Below the pieces are notes generated by a model. The model saw only the letters and a program-made list of their open reading frames with translations. It made no database searches and had not been told where the DNA came from. Below, one piece after another: positions 57,875 to 58,228 of a DNA stretch of 58,228 nt. Positions within the stretch are counted from its first letter, which is position 1. Every line of letters begins with the position of its first letter. This DNA is from JANXAZ01 sp964504655 (GTDB taxonomy: Bacteria; Pseudomonadota; Alphaproteobacteria; Geminicoccales; Geminicoccaceae): assembly GCA_964504655.1 (NCBI GenBank), contig CAZDFD010000014.1, forward strand, positions 1 to 58,228, in the 5' to 3' direction. A program made the translations under genes and the position numbers.

Positions 57875-58228
57875 GCCTCACTCCTCGCAGGTGCGGGCGG
57901 CCGGCCGCAGCCGCCGCCCGGCACCTCCCGGGATCGGGTGCTCGGACCGGCACCGGAGCGGTGGGGTCGAGCGGCGGCCGGCAGCCGTCGCTGTCGACGA
58001 TCTGTCCGTCCCTATAGCCCGCCTCCGGGCTCGCGCGGAAGAGGTCCGAGCGCACCGTCTAGGCGGTGCACGCCTCGACACGGGCGAGCCCGATGCCCTG
58101 GGCTGCACCCGTCACGATCGCGGCCCCGCCCTGGCCCCGCAGGGCCGCGAGCCTCGCGCTCCCCAGCGGGGGCGCGAAGCTCGCGGGCCGGCCCGGCAAC
58201 CCCCGGCCGGAGCTGGTTGCTCACGCCG
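57875..58228. other. Region with no complete gene
   Basis: 354 nt from the trcR start to the window edge. It probably holds the trcR promoter. Apart from a possible dehydrogenase remnant near the edge I see no reading frame with believable start, RBS and composition, and no RNA gene. Confidence 0.5.
58059..58213 (-). pseudogene. Possible remnant of an SDR (short-chain dehydrogenase) gene
   Basis: In one minus-strand frame a glycine-rich nucleotide-binding motif, AAIVTGAAQGIGLA, appears and is followed by only about eight residues before a stop at 58059. That motif is the N-terminal cofactor site of SDR enzymes. The rest of the domain is missing, there is no clear start codon, and the frame runs into a stop near 58220. 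It may be a decayed gene or the product of a rearrangement. Weak evidence. Confidence 0.25.

Overview
The window is a contiguous, very GC-rich stretch of bacterial chromosome with short intergenic gaps and many ATGA or TGATG overlaps. The gene content points to an alphaproteobacterium: a Rieske/cytochrome b operon beside trmL-hemF, a BolA / J-protein / cobS / cobT block, a DUF1013 (TrcR) cell-cycle regulator, a DUF6867 protein inside a liv operon, and CtrA-type boxes (TTAA-N7-TTAAC). A Rhodospirillales or Geminicoccaceae-like member is my guess from gene order, not a proven placement. I saw no rRNA, tRNA, CRISPR array, transposase or phage gene.

Layout. 1-10.5 kb holds housekeeping and cofactor genes (petA/petB, trmL, hemF, ppa, a BolA protein, an XRE regulator, a J-protein, cobS, cobT), then a UxaA-type sugar-acid dehydratase with an IpdA/IpdB-like CoA-transferase pair. 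10.6-22 kb is the unusual part, described below. 22.1-34.7 kb is mostly minus-strand housekeeping: ChaC, rsmD, rluB, a glutamine amidotransferase, DUF599, a GST-like protein, an SbcC/SbcD-like pair, DUF971, Trm112-like, LON-domain and YbbN-like genes, a nitroreductase, a VTT protein and a PNPOx-like protein. 34.8-38.2 kb has poorly characterised genes (a membrane J-domain protein, a phasin-like protein, a secreted coiled-coil protein). 38.4-46.0 kb is a catabolic cluster: TAXI-TRAP transporter, MR/MLE enolase, TIM-barrel protein, zinc alcohol dehydrogenase and a lone Dpp-type permease. 46.2-58.2 kb has a patatin, an M24 peptidase, a complete livHMGF-K operon with an M20 amidohydrolase, and trcR.

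The most interesting system lies at about 10.6-22.0 kb. A LuxR-type regulator with a degenerate receiver faces a two-gene operon: a Sec-exported C39-like cysteine peptidase and a coiled-coil plus beta-barrel outer-membrane protein ending in Phe. Together these resemble FapD and FapF, the peptidase and export pore of Pseudomonas functional amyloid. Around them are seven small genes, each coding for a Sec signal peptide, then 16-17 residues later a shared double-glycine-like motif (consensus L-[DT]-x3-[LM]-D-x-[VL]-[TA]-A-G), then a divergent, mostly Gly/Ser/Thr/Ala-rich passenger. Two of them are a near-identical tandem duplication. A GT41 (O-GlcNAc-transferase-like) TPR protein sits in the middle and an RTX protein closes the locus. 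CtrA-type boxes lie before the regulator and the RTX gene. My reading is a Fap-like export system that matures a family of leader-carrying substrates in the periplasm and passes them through a dedicated pore, possibly with cytosolic glycosylation and cell-cycle control. Everything beyond the sequence features is inference.
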